Assembly (NCBI RefSeq): GCF_029395435.1
Contig: NZ_CP113915.1
Location: 1,488,001-1,552,000, forward strand
DNA from: Bifidobacterium sp. ESL0790
GTDB lineage: Bacteria > Actinomycetota > Actinomycetes > Actinomycetales > Bifidobacteriaceae
Direction: 5' to 3'
Length of the DNA stretch: 64,000 nucleotides
Shown: positions 1 through 9,747 of the stretch, in pieces
Layout of the letters: every line of letters begins with the position of its first letter
How positions within the stretch are numbered: position 1 is the first letter of the stretch
Notes under the pieces: model-generated
Databases searched by the model: none
Told to the model about the DNA's origin: nothing
Seen by the model: only the letters and a program-made list of their open reading frames with translations
Translations under genes and position numbers: made by a program

Positions 1-804
1 ACTGGCCTCGCCGAACTCGTCTCGTATATGCCGGGTGTCGTGATCGCCGCGCGGGCGATAAGCGGCGAGGAAACACTCGTCCTGGGTGACGATGTGTTGC
101 GCAATATCGATGTGGCACTCATCGACGCGCGTATGCCACAGATGGGCGGACCTGAGCTGATCGCGCGGCTGGGCTACCGATATCCCAACATCAAGTGCAT
201 CCTGCTCACCGCGTTCGACGCGGACGACAACCTCGTCAACTCCCTGCAGGCGGGCGCGGTCGGTTATCTGCTCAAGGACGTCTCCACGGCCGACCTCGAC
301 GACGCCATCCATCGCGCCGCTGCTGGTGGGCGCGTCATCGGCGCCAGCGCCACCGCCCACGCCATGCGCATCATCGCGGAATCGGGCAAGGACCGTCATA
401 AGAACACCGGTCTTCAGCGCACAAGCGACGACGCGATGAATCCGTCCAATGGTATCCATCCCAGCGGAAACGACAAGTATGAGTCTGGCGAAACGCCCCT
501 TACAGACACAGAGCCTACAAGTGGTTCCGGCCTCGCAACCAGAGCAGCAGACGGTTCGCTGGATGACAGGGACTCCAGCCAATCCCCGACCGACGCTGAA
601 ACCCAGGCGCTGCTCGCCGAATTGACGCCGCGCAACCGGCAAATCGCCATGCTCATCGCCCAAGGCCGCACCAATTCGGAGATCGCGGACCAACTCTTCC
701 TCTCGCCCGGCACGGTGAAGAACCACGCCAGCCGCATCTTCGCCCATCTCAACGTGCGCAACCGCACGGAGCTGACCGCCCTGCTCAACGGCACGTTGGA
801 CTGA
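1..804 (+). CDS. Response regulator, REC plus LuxR-type HTH (5' partial)
   Basis: The reading frame is open from base 1, so the true start lies upstream of the window; 267 residues are visible. The receiver part shows the phospho-acceptor Asp in ALIDARMP (codon at 124-126) and the conserved Lys in GYLLKDVS. The C-terminal part (LTPRNRQIAMLIAQG, then NSEIADQLFLSPGTVKNH) is a LuxR/NarL DNA-binding helix-turn-helix. Between them lies an unusually long Ser/Thr/Asp-rich linker of about 75 residues. It would be phosphorylated by a sensor kinase, probably encoded just outside the window, and then bind DNA. It is convergent with the ABC exporter genes and ends 9 bp from the permease gene, so the exporter is a plausible but unproven target. 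Confidence 0.9.
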   Translation, partial: TGLAELVSYMPGVVIAARAISGEETLVLGDDVLRNIDVALIDARMPQMGGPELIARLGYRYPNIKCILLTAFDADDNLVNSLQAGAVGYLLKDVSTADLDDAIHRAAAGGRVIGASATAHAMRIIAESGKDRHKNTGLQRTSDDAMNPSNGIHPSGNDKYESGETPLTDTEPTSGSGLATRAADGSLDDRDSSQSPTDAETQALLAELTPRNRQIAMLIAQGRTNSEIADQLFLSPGTVKNHASRIFAHLNVRNRTELTALLNGTLD

Positions 805-813
805 AACCGACAC

Positions 814-2826
814 TCATCGGCCGCGATTGCGTGCGACGCCGCGCCACACCGAGCGATAGAGCAATCCCCCACACCCGACGACAACAAGCAACGCGAGCAC
901 CATCATGCATAGTTGCGGCCATGGCACGTATATCCGGGCCGCATGCCAATAGCTGGCAAGCCGCGACTGCTGGGTGAGGTTGTTGGAGATGACGACGGCC
1001 ACCATGGTAAGCAACCCGGCCACACCAACCTCGACACCTGTACGGACGCAACCAATCAAAGCCCACTGTCGTTCACCCATGCCGACCATCCAAGCGGCTC
1101 TGGCCTCGCGCCGGCGCGATTCCGTGTCATTGGCGACCACGGAAACCAGCCCCACCACGGAGATCAGCAGGATCGGGTAGACGGTGAAATAGATGCTGGT
1201 ACGGTTGCCTGTCTCAGCCCCACGCCGAGCGACTCCGCCAAGCGGCAGTTGATTGATGACATCTCGTGTCTCGGAGACGTTCAGATCTTTCCCTCCCGCA
1301 CCGGACACCACCGAACGGGCCTGCCCCACATGATCTTGGTGAATCATCGCCATGCGCCTGCCATGTTGGTTTTCCAACGGTTTGAGCGAGCGCGGCACAT
1401 AGAAATTACCGGCCATGCCACCACCCATCCGCACAATCGAAGTGACCTTGCTGCGATGCCAATGCCCATCGGCGCCGGCTATGCACACCGGCTGGCCAAT
1501 CCGGCCGTATTCTCCGCCGTAATCAGTCGAGACCACACCATCTCGTGCGTCCACATCGCCTTGTACCGCATCAGCTGGCACAAAATTCGACAACGACCCG
1601 TGTTCAATCACCGAGGAAAGGCCTTTGCCCGACGGGGAACTTTCAGAAACCTCCTCTTTCATCTGTTTCTCGCAGCTAGTGAAGCCATGGTAGAGATAGG
1701 TGACGTCGGTGGTCGGCGCCAGTACGAGTGTGCTGGAATCGGCTTTGACCGCCATATCCCGCAGGCTTTCAGTGCCAGCTTTACCTGCATTCCGGGTCTG
1801 CATCACCACCGTGCCGTCGAACATCGCGTGCAACGAGCTACGGGCGGTGTTGTCCAGGAAGGTCTGCAAGCCATAGAAGAAGACGAACACGGCCACCGCC
1901 ACGACGGTGATGCTGAAGATCGACATGGATTTGAGCGCGGCCACATCACGCAGGGCGATATCCGTCCACGAACGCCCACGCAGACGCCTGCTGATACTGC
2001 CTCCGATGGTCTGCAACAGCGGTTTGGCCAGCCTGGCGATGCTCCAACAGACCAACAGGGGCATCACGATGATGCCCGCCTGCGCCGCCTCGCTGCCTGA
2101 CAGGGATGAGACGATGCCCCAACCGATGCCGACGAAGAACATTGCCAAGGTGGTGAGATTGCGGATCACAACGGAAACCCGGGTGTATACCGTGCGCCGC
2201 GTCTTGGGCTCGGGAACCGCGGAAAGCGTCAGCCTTGACTTTACGACTTTCCTTCCGGAGAAGTACGCGGACACCACGGCGCAGGCGAGTGAGATGAGCA
2301 CCGTCTGCCAGACCGCGTTGACGAAGCCTGAACCCGTTCGCCGCACCGCCTCCGGACCCATCATTCTGAAAAGGAACGAGAAGATCGCGTTGCCAGGCAC
2401 CCCGAGCACGCACGCGCCGAGCGCCGAAACGAAGGCGACGGGCAGCTGCACACCAATCATGGCGCCAATCAGCCAGCGTGGGGTGGCACCCATCATCCGC
2501 AAACGCATGAGGTCGCTCCACTTGGCAATGAAAGCGTGGTCCGTGGTGGTCTTGTCGATCAGTACGGCGCCGATGCCCATAAAGACAAGAAACATTCCCA
2601 GCTCCGCTGCCAGCTTCGGCACGGAATTGGTGGCCCACGCGAGCACGAACACCAGCGTCATCGCCGCCATGTTCGCCGCACCGTTGAGCACCTGCAGCCG
2701 TCGGTTGCCACGCCACAGCGACGAGACGATGAACTTGCCGTCCGTCTTGACGCTATGCCCTGGCGCACCGACTACACCGCTCGAGTTTCCTATACCGTTT
2801 GCGATCCTTCCCCTAGGCCTATTCAT
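814..2826 (-). CDS. FtsX/MacB-like ABC transporter permease
   Basis: A 670-residue integral membrane protein. An N-terminal hydrophobic block is followed by several membrane segments, a large extracytoplasmic region (roughly residues 340-560), and a C-terminal membrane block containing YPILLISVVGLVSVV and a final hydrophobic helix. This is the layout of FtsX-domain permeases of bacteriocin/antimicrobial-peptide or lipoprotein exporters. The ATG at 2826 was chosen because it overlaps the end of the ATPase gene by 8 bp (translational coupling); an open frame continues further upstream but lies inside the ATPase gene. With the neighbouring ATPase it should form one ABC exporter. The substrate cannot be read from the sequence. 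Confidence 0.85.
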   Translation of the reverse strand: MNRPRGRIANGIGNSSGVVGAPGHSVKTDGKFIVSSLWRGNRRLQVLNGAANMAAMTLVFVLAWATNSVPKLAAELGMFLVFMGIGAVLIDKTTTDHAFIAKWSDLMRLRMMGATPRWLIGAMIGVQLPVAFVSALGACVLGVPGNAIFSFLFRMMGPEAVRRTGSGFVNAVWQTVLISLACAVVSAYFSGRKVVKSRLTLSAVPEPKTRRTVYTRVSVVIRNLTTLAMFFVGIGWGIVSSLSGSEAAQAGIIVMPLLVCWSIARLAKPLLQTIGGSISRRLRGRSWTDIALRDVAALKSMSIFSITVVAVAVFVFFYGLQTFLDNTARSSLHAMFDGTVVMQTRNAGKAGTESLRDMAVKADSSTLVLAPTTDVTYLYHGFTSCEKQMKEEVSESSPSGKGLSSVIEHGSLSNFVPADAVQGDVDARDGVVSTDYGGEYGRIGQPVCIAGADGHWHRSKVTSIVRMGGGMAGNFYVPRSLKPLENQHGRRMAMIHQDHVGQARSVVSGAGGKDLNVSETRDVINQLPLGGVARRGAETGNRTSIYFTVYPILLISVVGLVSVVANDTESRRREARAAWMVGMGERQWALIGCVRTGVEVGVAGLLTMVAVVISNNLTQQSRLASYWHAARIYVPWPQLCMMVLALLVVVGCGGLLYRSVWRGVARNRGR

Positions 2827-3604
2827 TGCGGACTCCCAGCAGCAAATCCTCAATCTGAGGGGCGGAAAGCCCATCGTCATATTCCTGTACGACACGGCCG
2901 TCAGCCATCAGCACCACACGGTCGGCCGATGAGGCCACTACCGGGTCGTGAGTGACGATCAAGGCGGCCTTGAGCCCTGCCCTCATGGAGGCGTGGATGG
3001 TCTCGACCACCTCGTCGCGCGCCTTCGGGTCCAGGTTGCCGGTCGGCTCGTCCGCGAAGAGCACATCGGCACCGATCGCGAGCGCCCTGGCGATGGCGAC
3101 CCGTTGCTGCTGGCCGCCGGAAAGGCTGGTGACCGGCGTGTCCAACGGCTTGTCGGCAAGGCCCACGCACGCCAAGGCCCGCAACATCTCGTCATCGCCC
3201 ATCCGCTCGCCGCGAATCGAGGCCGGCAACGCCACATTCTCGCCAATGGTCAGGTTCTCGAGCAGCATGTAATCCTGGAAGATGAACGCGAAGCGCGAGG
3301 CACGCAGCTGCGCCAGCTTCTTCTCACCGAGTTTGCCCAACACCTTGCCGTCAAACGTGACTGTGCCATGGGTGGGTTTGTCCATCCCCGCCATCGCCCG
3401 CAATAACGACGACTTGCCACACCCGGAGGGCCCGATGACCGCCACCGTCTCACCTTCTCGAACACTCAAGTCAATCGGCCCCAGCCTGAACCCAAAGTCC
3501 CGGAACAACCCGCTGGCCCGCAGAATCTCGTTGGTTCCCGTCCCATATTGCTGTTGCTCACGGAACGCCTGTATCGTATGTTTCGTCACGTCTGTGTTAC
3601 CCAT
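2819..3604 (-). CDS. ABC transporter ATP-binding protein (LolD/MacB type)
   Basis: A 261-residue nucleotide-binding subunit. Walker A is GPSGCGKSS (about residues 58-66), the signature is [14 protein letters not shown], Walker B is [12 protein letters not shown], and the H-loop is in IVTHDP. The ADEPTGNLD form is typical of ATPases pairing with FtsX-like permeases. The start is set at MGNTDVTK (3604); the open frame upstream of it has no homology-like character. An N-terminal extension of about 25 residues precedes the domain. It is the first gene of a two-gene operon with the permease and is divergent from the HATPase_c_4 regulator gene. Confidence 0.9.
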   Translation of the reverse strand: MGNTDVTKHTIQAFREQQQYGTGTNEILRASGLFRDFGFRLGPIDLSVREGETVAVIGPSGCGKSSLLRAMAGMDKPTHGTVTFDGKVLGKLGEKKLAQLRASRFAFIFQDYMLLENLTIGENVALPASIRGERMGDDEMLRALACVGLADKPLDTPVTSLSGGQQQRVAIARALAIGADVLFADEPTGNLDPKARDEVVETIHASMRAGLKAALIVTHDPVVASSADRVVLMADGRVVQEYDDGLSAPQIEDLLLGVRNE

Positions 3605-3828
3605 ATCCTCATCGTCACACGCTCCCCGTTTCGACACCCGGTGCCAAAAGTCACTCCTCTTCCCTGATTTCAAAATCAGGGGAGAACCCGAGAGAATCAG
3701 GGAATCGAGCATCAGCGATACAAAAGCTTCAATGCAAAGGAGATGAAAAGCAAGTGATACCAACGAAATCGAAGTATTTTCAGACCCTGAAAATCAGCGA
3801 TGAAATGCGATGAAAATTCATCGGAACT

Positions 3829-3849
3829 GTCGCAACGCGACGTTACGCT
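3829..3849 (+). promoter_or_regulatory. Putative leaderless promoter with palindromic operator
   Basis: A perfect inverted repeat GTCGC-AAC-GCGAC (3829-3841) lies just before TACGCT (3844-3849), a good actinobacterial -10 hexamer. The ATG of the next gene is at 3856, only 6 nt after the -10, and no Shine-Dalgarno is present. This fits a leaderless mRNA whose promoter is covered by a dimeric regulator, possibly the product itself. Confidence 0.45.
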
Positions 3850-3855
3850 TAAGCC

Positions 3856-5199
3856 ATGGAAATGGATGAGGGACAATCGCAGACACGGGCAAACGTGGAT
3901 GATAGCGGGCTCACCGGTGATGACTACGCCGCACCACCGGCCCCGCTTTTCGACCATGCGCTCTGCGAGGTCGATCCGCTGACCTTCGATTACGCGCGTG
4001 AGGCCTTCGCCTCGGCCGGCCTCGCGTGGGATGACGAAACCCTCGCCGCCCTCCATATCCGCACCGAAGCGGGGCTCACCACCAACACCACGCTGCTCAT
4101 CAGCGACCAATGCCCCTACGAGATCAAATGCGCCGTGTTCGCCGACGACACCAAGGCGAAACTGACGGAACGCCACCACCTCACCGGTTCCCTGCTGCGC
4201 CAGATCAACGAGGCCATGCTGCTGCTCAACCACCACAATCCCGATGAGACCTGGCCCACGGCGGCCTTGCGGGAGGCGCTGGTCAACGCCGCCCTGCACC
4301 GTGACTACGGCAAGCCCGGGCCCACTCTCGTCAGCATCTTCGCCACTCGCGTCGAGATCGTCTCGCTCGGCGGGCTCTACGACCATCTCGAGGTCAACGA
4401 CCTGCTCAACGGGGTCAGCGAGACGCGCAACCCCTGGCTGGCCGATGTCTTCGAGCGGCTCGACCTGTGCGAGAACTACGGCACCGGCATCCAGCGCATC
4501 CTCGAATCGTATTCGGAGAGCATCGCCAGCCCGCAGTTGCGCGTCGGTCCCTCGTCCTTCGCCATCGTGCTGCCCAAGCCGGTTCTCGACACCGCCTGGC
4601 CAGGCCATGGCCAGACCGACGAGGCGCTGGACGACGATGACATGGACGATGCGCTGGCAGGCGATAACAGCACAGACAACGGTGACGCTGACGGCGCAGG
4701 CGACGGCCGAACCGCAAGACGCTACGTGTTCCCCACAGCGCACCCTCTCTCGACCTCGCACGCCTATATCACCGATGACGCCTCCGAGGCGGTGGACGGT
4801 TCGCGTGTCATCGCCGCCGTCCCGCTCACCGTGGTGCTCGCCGGCGAGAAGGCTTGGAAGGCGCGGAAGGCCCGTAACCAGTCGTCAGCCTCAAGACTCG
4901 CAGCCAACCAATCACCACGTTCATTAGTGACCAGCAACCCATCGCATGAATCCGTGAAATCCACCCATGGTTCGCAAAGCCTGCCGAAAGAGGCGCTGCC
5001 ACAGTATTCGGTGCAATCCTTGGAAGCCATCACCCTGCACCTCTTCTCGGAGCGAGGGTTGAAACTGACTCGCGCGCAGATTGAGCAGCAGCTGGGCATC
5101 AGCAAGAACCAGACCGCCTACGTCTTGAAGTCCCTGACCAGCAAGGGCGAGTTGGAGCGCAACGGCCGCTCTCGCGCGACCACGTATTCGTTGCCGTAA
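3856..5199 (+). CDS. RecG-like HATPase_c_4 transcriptional regulator with C-terminal winged helix
   Basis: A 447-residue protein. Residues about 60-230 carry the pattern of the HATPase_c_4 ('ATP-dependent DNA helicase RecG C-terminal') family: LLISDQCPYEIKCAVF, ALREALVNAALHRDYG, and ENYGTGIQRILESY. These proteins usually begin with an AlbA_2 (Schlafen-like) domain, which is absent here. A long acidic, low-complexity stretch (about residues 255-280) and a Ser-rich linker lead to a C-terminal winged helix (LTRAQIEQQLGISKNQTAYV, then LTSKGELERNGRSRATTY). It is probably a DNA-binding regulator rather than a helicase. It is divergent from the ABC exporter genes, which are possible targets. Confidence 0.75.
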   Translation: MEMDEGQSQTRANVDDSGLTGDDYAAPPAPLFDHALCEVDPLTFDYAREAFASAGLAWDDETLAALHIRTEAGLTTNTTLLISDQCPYEIKCAVFADDTKAKLTERHHLTGSLLRQINEAMLLLNHHNPDETWPTAALREALVNAALHRDYGKPGPTLVSIFATRVEIVSLGGLYDHLEVNDLLNGVSETRNPWLADVFERLDLCENYGTGIQRILESYSESIASPQLRVGPSSFAIVLPKPVLDTAWPGHGQTDEALDDDDMDDALAGDNSTDNGDADGAGDGRTARRYVFPTAHPLSTSHAYITDDASEAVDGSRVIAAVPLTVVLAGEKAWKARKARNQSSASRLAANQSPRSLVTSNPSHESVKSTHGSQSLPKEALPQYSVQSLEAITLHLFSERGLKLTRAQIEQQLGISKNQTAYVLKSLTSKGELERNGRSRATTYSLP

Positions 5200-5469
5200 G
5201 TTCATCCAGATACATCGCGCCATTCATCTCGCCATAACCTTAAACGGCTGCAAACTGGCAAAATTATCGTCACATCTTGTTCGGTTCATACCATCACAAT
5301 AAAACGGCAGAAATCGAACGAATTCATGCGACGCGCGGCCCGATTCATGCTTCCACAACCCGCCAACGGCAAAAAAATAACGGCAGCAAACGGACGAACA
5401 CTCACATAATTACGTACGATTCATACCGCTGAAGCAGCCAATCCACCCACCGGAAACCACCCGATGCCG
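5200..5469. other. Convergent intergenic region
   Basis: About 270 bp between two convergent genes. It contains several short direct repeats of AACGGC(A/T)G-like words (around 5242-5395) in an A-rich context but no clear hairpin terminator, RNA gene or ORF. Confidence 0.4.
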
Positions 5470-6666
5470 TCACTCGATGATGAACGACAACCCGATGAGC
5501 ACCGCCAAAAACAGCACGTTGACCGCGCTGTAGACGAGCAGGTAGCGGCCCTTGTGCTGCGGGTATTTGCGCGCGACCTGCTGATAGGAGATCAGCGAGG
5601 CCATCGAGGCGATAAGCGTGCCCAGGCCGCCCAGATTGGTGCCGATGATCAGTTCCTTCCACTGGCTGCAGAAGCCGGAGAGCAGGATGGAGGTGGGCAC
5701 GTTGCTGATCAGCTGGCTTGAGCCAATCGCCACGCCCATCGGATGCTGGTTGACGATCGAGGCAACGAACGACGAGAACTCGGGGACGCGGCGCATGTTG
5801 CCAATGAAGATGAAGAACATGACGAAGGTGAGCGGCAGGCTCCAGTCGACCTTGAGGAACGCCTTGCGGTCGCAGACCAGGAACGCCGCGAACACCACCA
5901 CGCACATCGCCCAGAGCGGTATCAGGCCGCCGACGGTCAGGATGCAGACCAGGAAGAGCACCGCGTAGACCCCGGCCCTCCAGCCACCATGCCCGGCGCC
6001 GTAGCTCAGCACGCGTATCTCGTCGGGTTGCATACCGTTGTCCTGCGGGGCGAAGATGGACTGCTCGATGTCCTTGCTGTCGAGCCCCACGAAATCGGCC
6101 TGGGTGTCGCGTCTGCGGAACAAGACGAGCACGACGATGAGCAGTAGCACTGCCGCGACCAGGGAGTAGGGGCCCATGGTCTCCAAAAATTCGAAGGTGG
6201 ACATCTTCGAGACGGACTTGAGGTAGAGGTTGTGGGCGTTGCCGATTGGCGTGAGCATGCTGCCGGTGTTGGCGCCCACGGTCATGAGCGTGACCACGAG
6301 AACGGCTTTGTCCTCCATCTTGGCCATCGTGAGCACGGATATGGCGAAGGGGATGAAGGTGACGAGAGCGACGTCGTTGGTGATGAAGATCGCGGAGAAG
6401 AAGGTCAGGGAGACCAGCGTGATGACCAACGTGCTTTCGCTGGCGACGTGGTGCAGCAGCTTGGTGCCGATGATGTGGAAGACGCCGATGCGTTGCAGGC
6501 CGCAGACCACGAGCATCAGGCAGACCAGCTGCGAGATGGTGTTCATATGGATGTAGCCAAGGTATTGACGGTCCGGAGGAACGATGAAACAGGAGACGAT
6601 GGCGAGGATGGTCGCCACCACCAGAATGGTGTCGTTCTTCAATTCCCTGACAATCCAGTTGCGCAT
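5470..6666 (-). CDS. SLC13/ArsB-NhaD-like membrane permease
   Basis: A 398-residue polytopic membrane protein with about 10-11 hydrophobic helices. FFSAIFITNDVALVTFIPF and TVGANTGSMLTPIGNAHNLY match the two re-entrant-loop signatures of the ion transporter superfamily (SLC13 dicarboxylate/citrate and ArsB/NhaD permeases); the second-half counterpart is GSSQLISNVPTSILLSGF. It probably moves an anion or dicarboxylate with cations, but the substrate is unknown. The ATG at 6666 follows a TTG one codon upstream; either could be used. It stands alone, with a long upstream non-coding region. Confidence 0.8.
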   Translation of the reverse strand: MRNWIVRELKNDTILVVATILAIVSCFIVPPDRQYLGYIHMNTISQLVCLMLVVCGLQRIGVFHIIGTKLLHHVASESTLVITLVSLTFFSAIFITNDVALVTFIPFAISVLTMAKMEDKAVLVVTLMTVGANTGSMLTPIGNAHNLYLKSVSKMSTFEFLETMGPYSLVAAVLLLIVVLVLFRRRDTQADFVGLDSKDIEQSIFAPQDNGMQPDEIRVLSYGAGHGGWRAGVYAVLFLVCILTVGGLIPLWAMCVVVFAAFLVCDRKAFLKVDWSLPLTFVMFFIFIGNMRRVPEFSSFVASIVNQHPMGVAIGSSQLISNVPTSILLSGFCSQWKELIIGTNLGGLGTLIASMASLISYQQVARKYPQHKGRYLLVYSAVNVLFLAVLIGLSFIIE

Positions 6667-7452
6667 CAATCCACCAACCAGACCGTCACTTGAAAGACCA
6701 CGGGGCCGTCACCACTATTCACCGCAGCTGCCCGTCCGTTTGACGACAAGACACAACGATATCCCCTGCAACCATCATTCGTCATCCCCCAACCAACGGG
6801 CTACCGGAAACCGGTTCGCCATTACTCGCTCATGGACTCGGCTCGGCATGGCCGCCGAATCGTCATTCGTTCTATACCTCTTATTGTATGGGTTTTCCGG
6901 CCATTCATAGGACGAAAAAGGGCGCGAAAAGCGACCAAATTCCCATATGGGGCCGCGTCGCCATATCAAGAATCCTAGAAATTATTGGCTTGTCTGTATA
7001 GCTGATTTAGCGACCAAATTTATGAAAAAAAATTGGAAATCCCGGTGTCGTGTCGCTATTTTGGCGCTTTGTTGCACGGGTTGGAAGGCATCTGCAGGAT
7101 TACTTCGCTGCACGAAGAATGGGGCTTGGAGGATTCGACGGTGGCTTAGGCGTGACTTGTCTTTCGCAAAAGCCGGGTTCCCATGACGGTACAGCACTAC
7201 CCCACTGCCGATTGCCCGCGAACGACGCGGAAGTGGACAATGAAGCGATGCCGCCAACATATTTAACCGACCCAAGCACCGGCACCGGCATTTGGTGTGG
7301 ACACGGGCGCGGAAACGGACGCAGAGGAAAACAACCGATGGCTTCCTCAGCAATCCATGATTACAGCGACGGTTAATCGCGGCTCAGCTCCCCGCCGACC
7401 TAATGTCATAAAGGCAGCTAATCGATCAGCAAATTCCTCTTTTCCTGCCGGC
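6667..7452. other. Long intergenic region without a convincing gene
   Basis: About 790 bp between dnaG (upstream on the minus strand) and the SLC13-like permease. Only short unrelated ORFs are present. A 12-bp direct repeat AGCGACCAAATT occurs at 6930-6941 and 7009-7020 within an AT-richer patch (about 6960-7060). It presumably holds the permease promoter; no tRNA, RNase P, SRP RNA or tmRNA signature was seen. Confidence 0.5.
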
Positions 7453-9609
7453 TCAGACGCCGGCGTTCTCGTAGACCTGCGCCTGCAGATCCTTGCGCAC
7501 GGCCTCCATGTCGGTGATCTTGCCGAGGAGCTTGATCTTCTCCTCGCCATCGGGCAACTGGGCCATCTTGCGCTTGGCCGCGCCGATGCGCCGCATGTAG
7601 CCGATGTCGAGCAGGCGCGCGGTCAGCTCGGAGGCGTAGCGCTTCTCCTCGTCGCTCGCCGCCCGCAGCTGCACCGCCGTCGGACTCGGCCCGTTCGCGC
7701 CCATACCCTGCGCGTTGGCGTCGGTTGAGTTGATGCCGGCGCTGACATTGCCGTTCATATTGTTGCCGTTGGCGTTGTTGGCGTTGCCCACCTCGGCGTC
7801 GCCGTTGGAGAGCGGCAGGGGCATGACGGCCAGCTCGTTGATGACCTGCTCGAGCATGGGCCCGGCGGCCTTGGTGAGGTTGTGCATCCACAGGCCCTGC
7901 GGGGTGTCGTCGCTTGGCAGCCCACCGGCGGCGGCGATGGCCTGGAACATGGAGCGGAAGACGGGCGTCATGAAGTCGCCCAGCGTCAGCTGACCGAACG
8001 CGCGGGGATTGATGGCCCGCGGCACCTGGATGAGCACGGCCATGAACTGCTGCTCGCAGATGAACACCGCGTCGTCGACATGGTAGTAGGTCTGGTCGTT
8101 GGCGTCCTTGCGTTCAAGGGCCCGCTTGGCCGCGGGATTCGAGAACTCGCCGCCCTGCGACGAGCGGCGGTTCTCCGACCATCCGCTCCAATGCCGCTTA
8201 GGAGCATAAGCATCATCGTCGCGCACATGCAACTGACGACGGGCGCGGTTGACCTCACGGCGCATGATGTCGAGGTCGACGCCGATGCGGCGCGTGGCCT
8301 TGCGGGTGTAGAGGTCGAGCAGCGAGCGGTCGCGGATCTGCGCGATCAGCGGCGCGGCGGCCTTCACAGCCCCCATCTGCCCGGTGGTGTAGGAGGTGTC
8401 GAACCGGTCGATGGCCGTGTCGATCACAAAGTCGTAGAGCGGGCGCGCATGGTCAATCAGAGAACGCACCGCCTGATTGCCCTGCTGGATGCGCAGGTCG
8501 CAGGGGTCGAGGTTGTTGTCGGCCACGGCCACGAAGGTCTGCGAGAGGAAGGCGGAATCAAGCCCGAAGGCGTGGATGGCGGCCTTCTGCCCCGCCGCGT
8601 CGCCGTCAAAGGTGAAGACGATGCGCGAGCTCAGCGACTGGCCTTCGACCTTCAGCGGCCCCACCAGCTGGATGGCGCCAAGCGAATCGTCGGAGATCAG
8701 ACGACGGATGATCTTGGCATGCTCCTCGCCGAATGCCGTGCCGCAGGTGGCCACGGCGGTGTCGATGCCGGCCAAGTGGCAGGCCATGACGTCCGTGTAT
8801 CCCTCGACGATGACGGCCTGACGCTTCTTGACGATGCTGGACTTGGCCAGGTCGATGCCGTAGAGCGCCTGCGTCTTGCGGTAGAGCTGGGTGTCGGGGG
8901 TGTTGATGTATTTGGCGTTGATGTTGTCGTCGTCGTAGAGCTTGCGCGCGCCGAAGCCGAGCGTGCGGCCCGTGGAGTCGCGGATCGGCCAGGTGGCGCG
9001 GCCGCGGAAGTAATCGTAGACACCGCGCTGCCCCTGGCGGGCGAGGCCGGCGTCGAGCATCTCCTGCTGGGTGAACCCCTTGGAGGCCAGGTGGCGCACG
9101 AGGTTGTCCCAGCCCCGGGGCGCGTAGCCGCAGCCGAACCGCTCGCAATCGGCCTGGCTGAAGTTGCGGCCGCCGAGCAGTTTGCGGGCCGCGAGCGCCT
9201 CACGCGTGAGGATCTGGGAGACAAAATAGCGCTGCGCCTCCTCGTTGGCCTCGAGCAGCCGGGCGCGCTTGGAGCCATGCTGCTCCAGCCCGACGCCTTT
9301 GCCCGACTCATAGTGCAGCTCGATATGGTATTTGTCGGCCAGAAGCTCCACGGCCTCGCGGAAGTCGATGTTCTCCTTGTGCTCCACATAGCCGAACACG
9401 TCGCCGCCGAGCCCGCAGCCGAAGCAATGCCACACGCCAAGCGACGGGCGCACGCTGAAGCTCGGTGTCTTCTCGTCGTGGAAGGGGCACAGGCCCATGA
9501 AGGTGCCGGTGCCCGACGCCTTGAGCGTCACCGTCGAGGAGACGATGTCGTAGAGGTCCGCCGTGGCACGCACCTTCTCGATGTCTTGCTTCACAATGAT
9601 TCCGGCCAT
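7453..9609 (-). CDS. dnaG: DNA primase DnaG
   Basis: A 718-residue primase that makes RNA primers at the replication fork. The N-terminal CHC2 zinc finger is visible (C41, H44, C62, C65 within CPFHDEKTPS and WHCFGCG). The catalytic TOPRIM domain follows with AVIVEGYTDVMA and FTFDGDAAGQKA. The C-terminal helicase-interaction region is divergent and contains an Asn/Gly-rich low-complexity stretch (NGDAEVGNANNANGNN). Start ATG at 9609 is preceded by an AAGGTG ribosome site. It lies in the bifidobacterial order alr-dgt-dnaG, all on one strand. Confidence 0.97.
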   Translation of the reverse strand: MAGIIVKQDIEKVRATADLYDIVSSTVTLKASGTGTFMGLCPFHDEKTPSFSVRPSLGVWHCFGCGLGGDVFGYVEHKENIDFREAVELLADKYHIELHYESGKGVGLEQHGSKRARLLEANEEAQRYFVSQILTREALAARKLLGGRNFSQADCERFGCGYAPRGWDNLVRHLASKGFTQQEMLDAGLARQGQRGVYDYFRGRATWPIRDSTGRTLGFGARKLYDDDNINAKYINTPDTQLYRKTQALYGIDLAKSSIVKKRQAVIVEGYTDVMACHLAGIDTAVATCGTAFGEEHAKIIRRLISDDSLGAIQLVGPLKVEGQSLSSRIVFTFDGDAAGQKAAIHAFGLDSAFLSQTFVAVADNNLDPCDLRIQQGNQAVRSLIDHARPLYDFVIDTAIDRFDTSYTTGQMGAVKAAAPLIAQIRDRSLLDLYTRKATRRIGVDLDIMRREVNRARRQLHVRDDDAYAPKRHWSGWSENRRSSQGGEFSNPAAKRALERKDANDQTYYHVDDAVFICEQQFMAVLIQVPRAINPRAFGQLTLGDFMTPVFRSMFQAIAAAGGLPSDDTPQGLWMHNLTKAAGPMLEQVINELAVMPLPLSNGDAEVGNANNANGNNMNGNVSAGINSTDANAQGMGANGPSPTAVQLRAASDEEKRYASELTARLLDIGYMRRIGAAKRKMAQLPDGEEKIKLLGKITDMEAVRKDLQAQVYENAGV

Positions 9610-9747
9610 AACGTTTCACCTTACTCATAGCCATGGTTTTTGCCCAATGAATCATGTCCGCCAGAGTGAACAGGACCATGCACGAACACAGGCACCAGTG
9701 CCAGCGCATGGCGAACACGCTCAGAGGTGAGGTAACTTCTCGGACTC

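Noticed and set aside
6775..7376. Small ORFs in the dnaG-permease gap
   Set aside because: Overlapping frames on both strands, no ribosome sites and no recognisable motifs.
7882..9630. Long plus-strand ORF antisense to dnaG (and similar long ORFs opposite ileS, glmS, GH42 and prfB)
   Set aside because: High-GC shadow frames; the opposite strand carries unmistakable conserved enzymes, and the shadow products are His/Gly/Val-rich without motifs.
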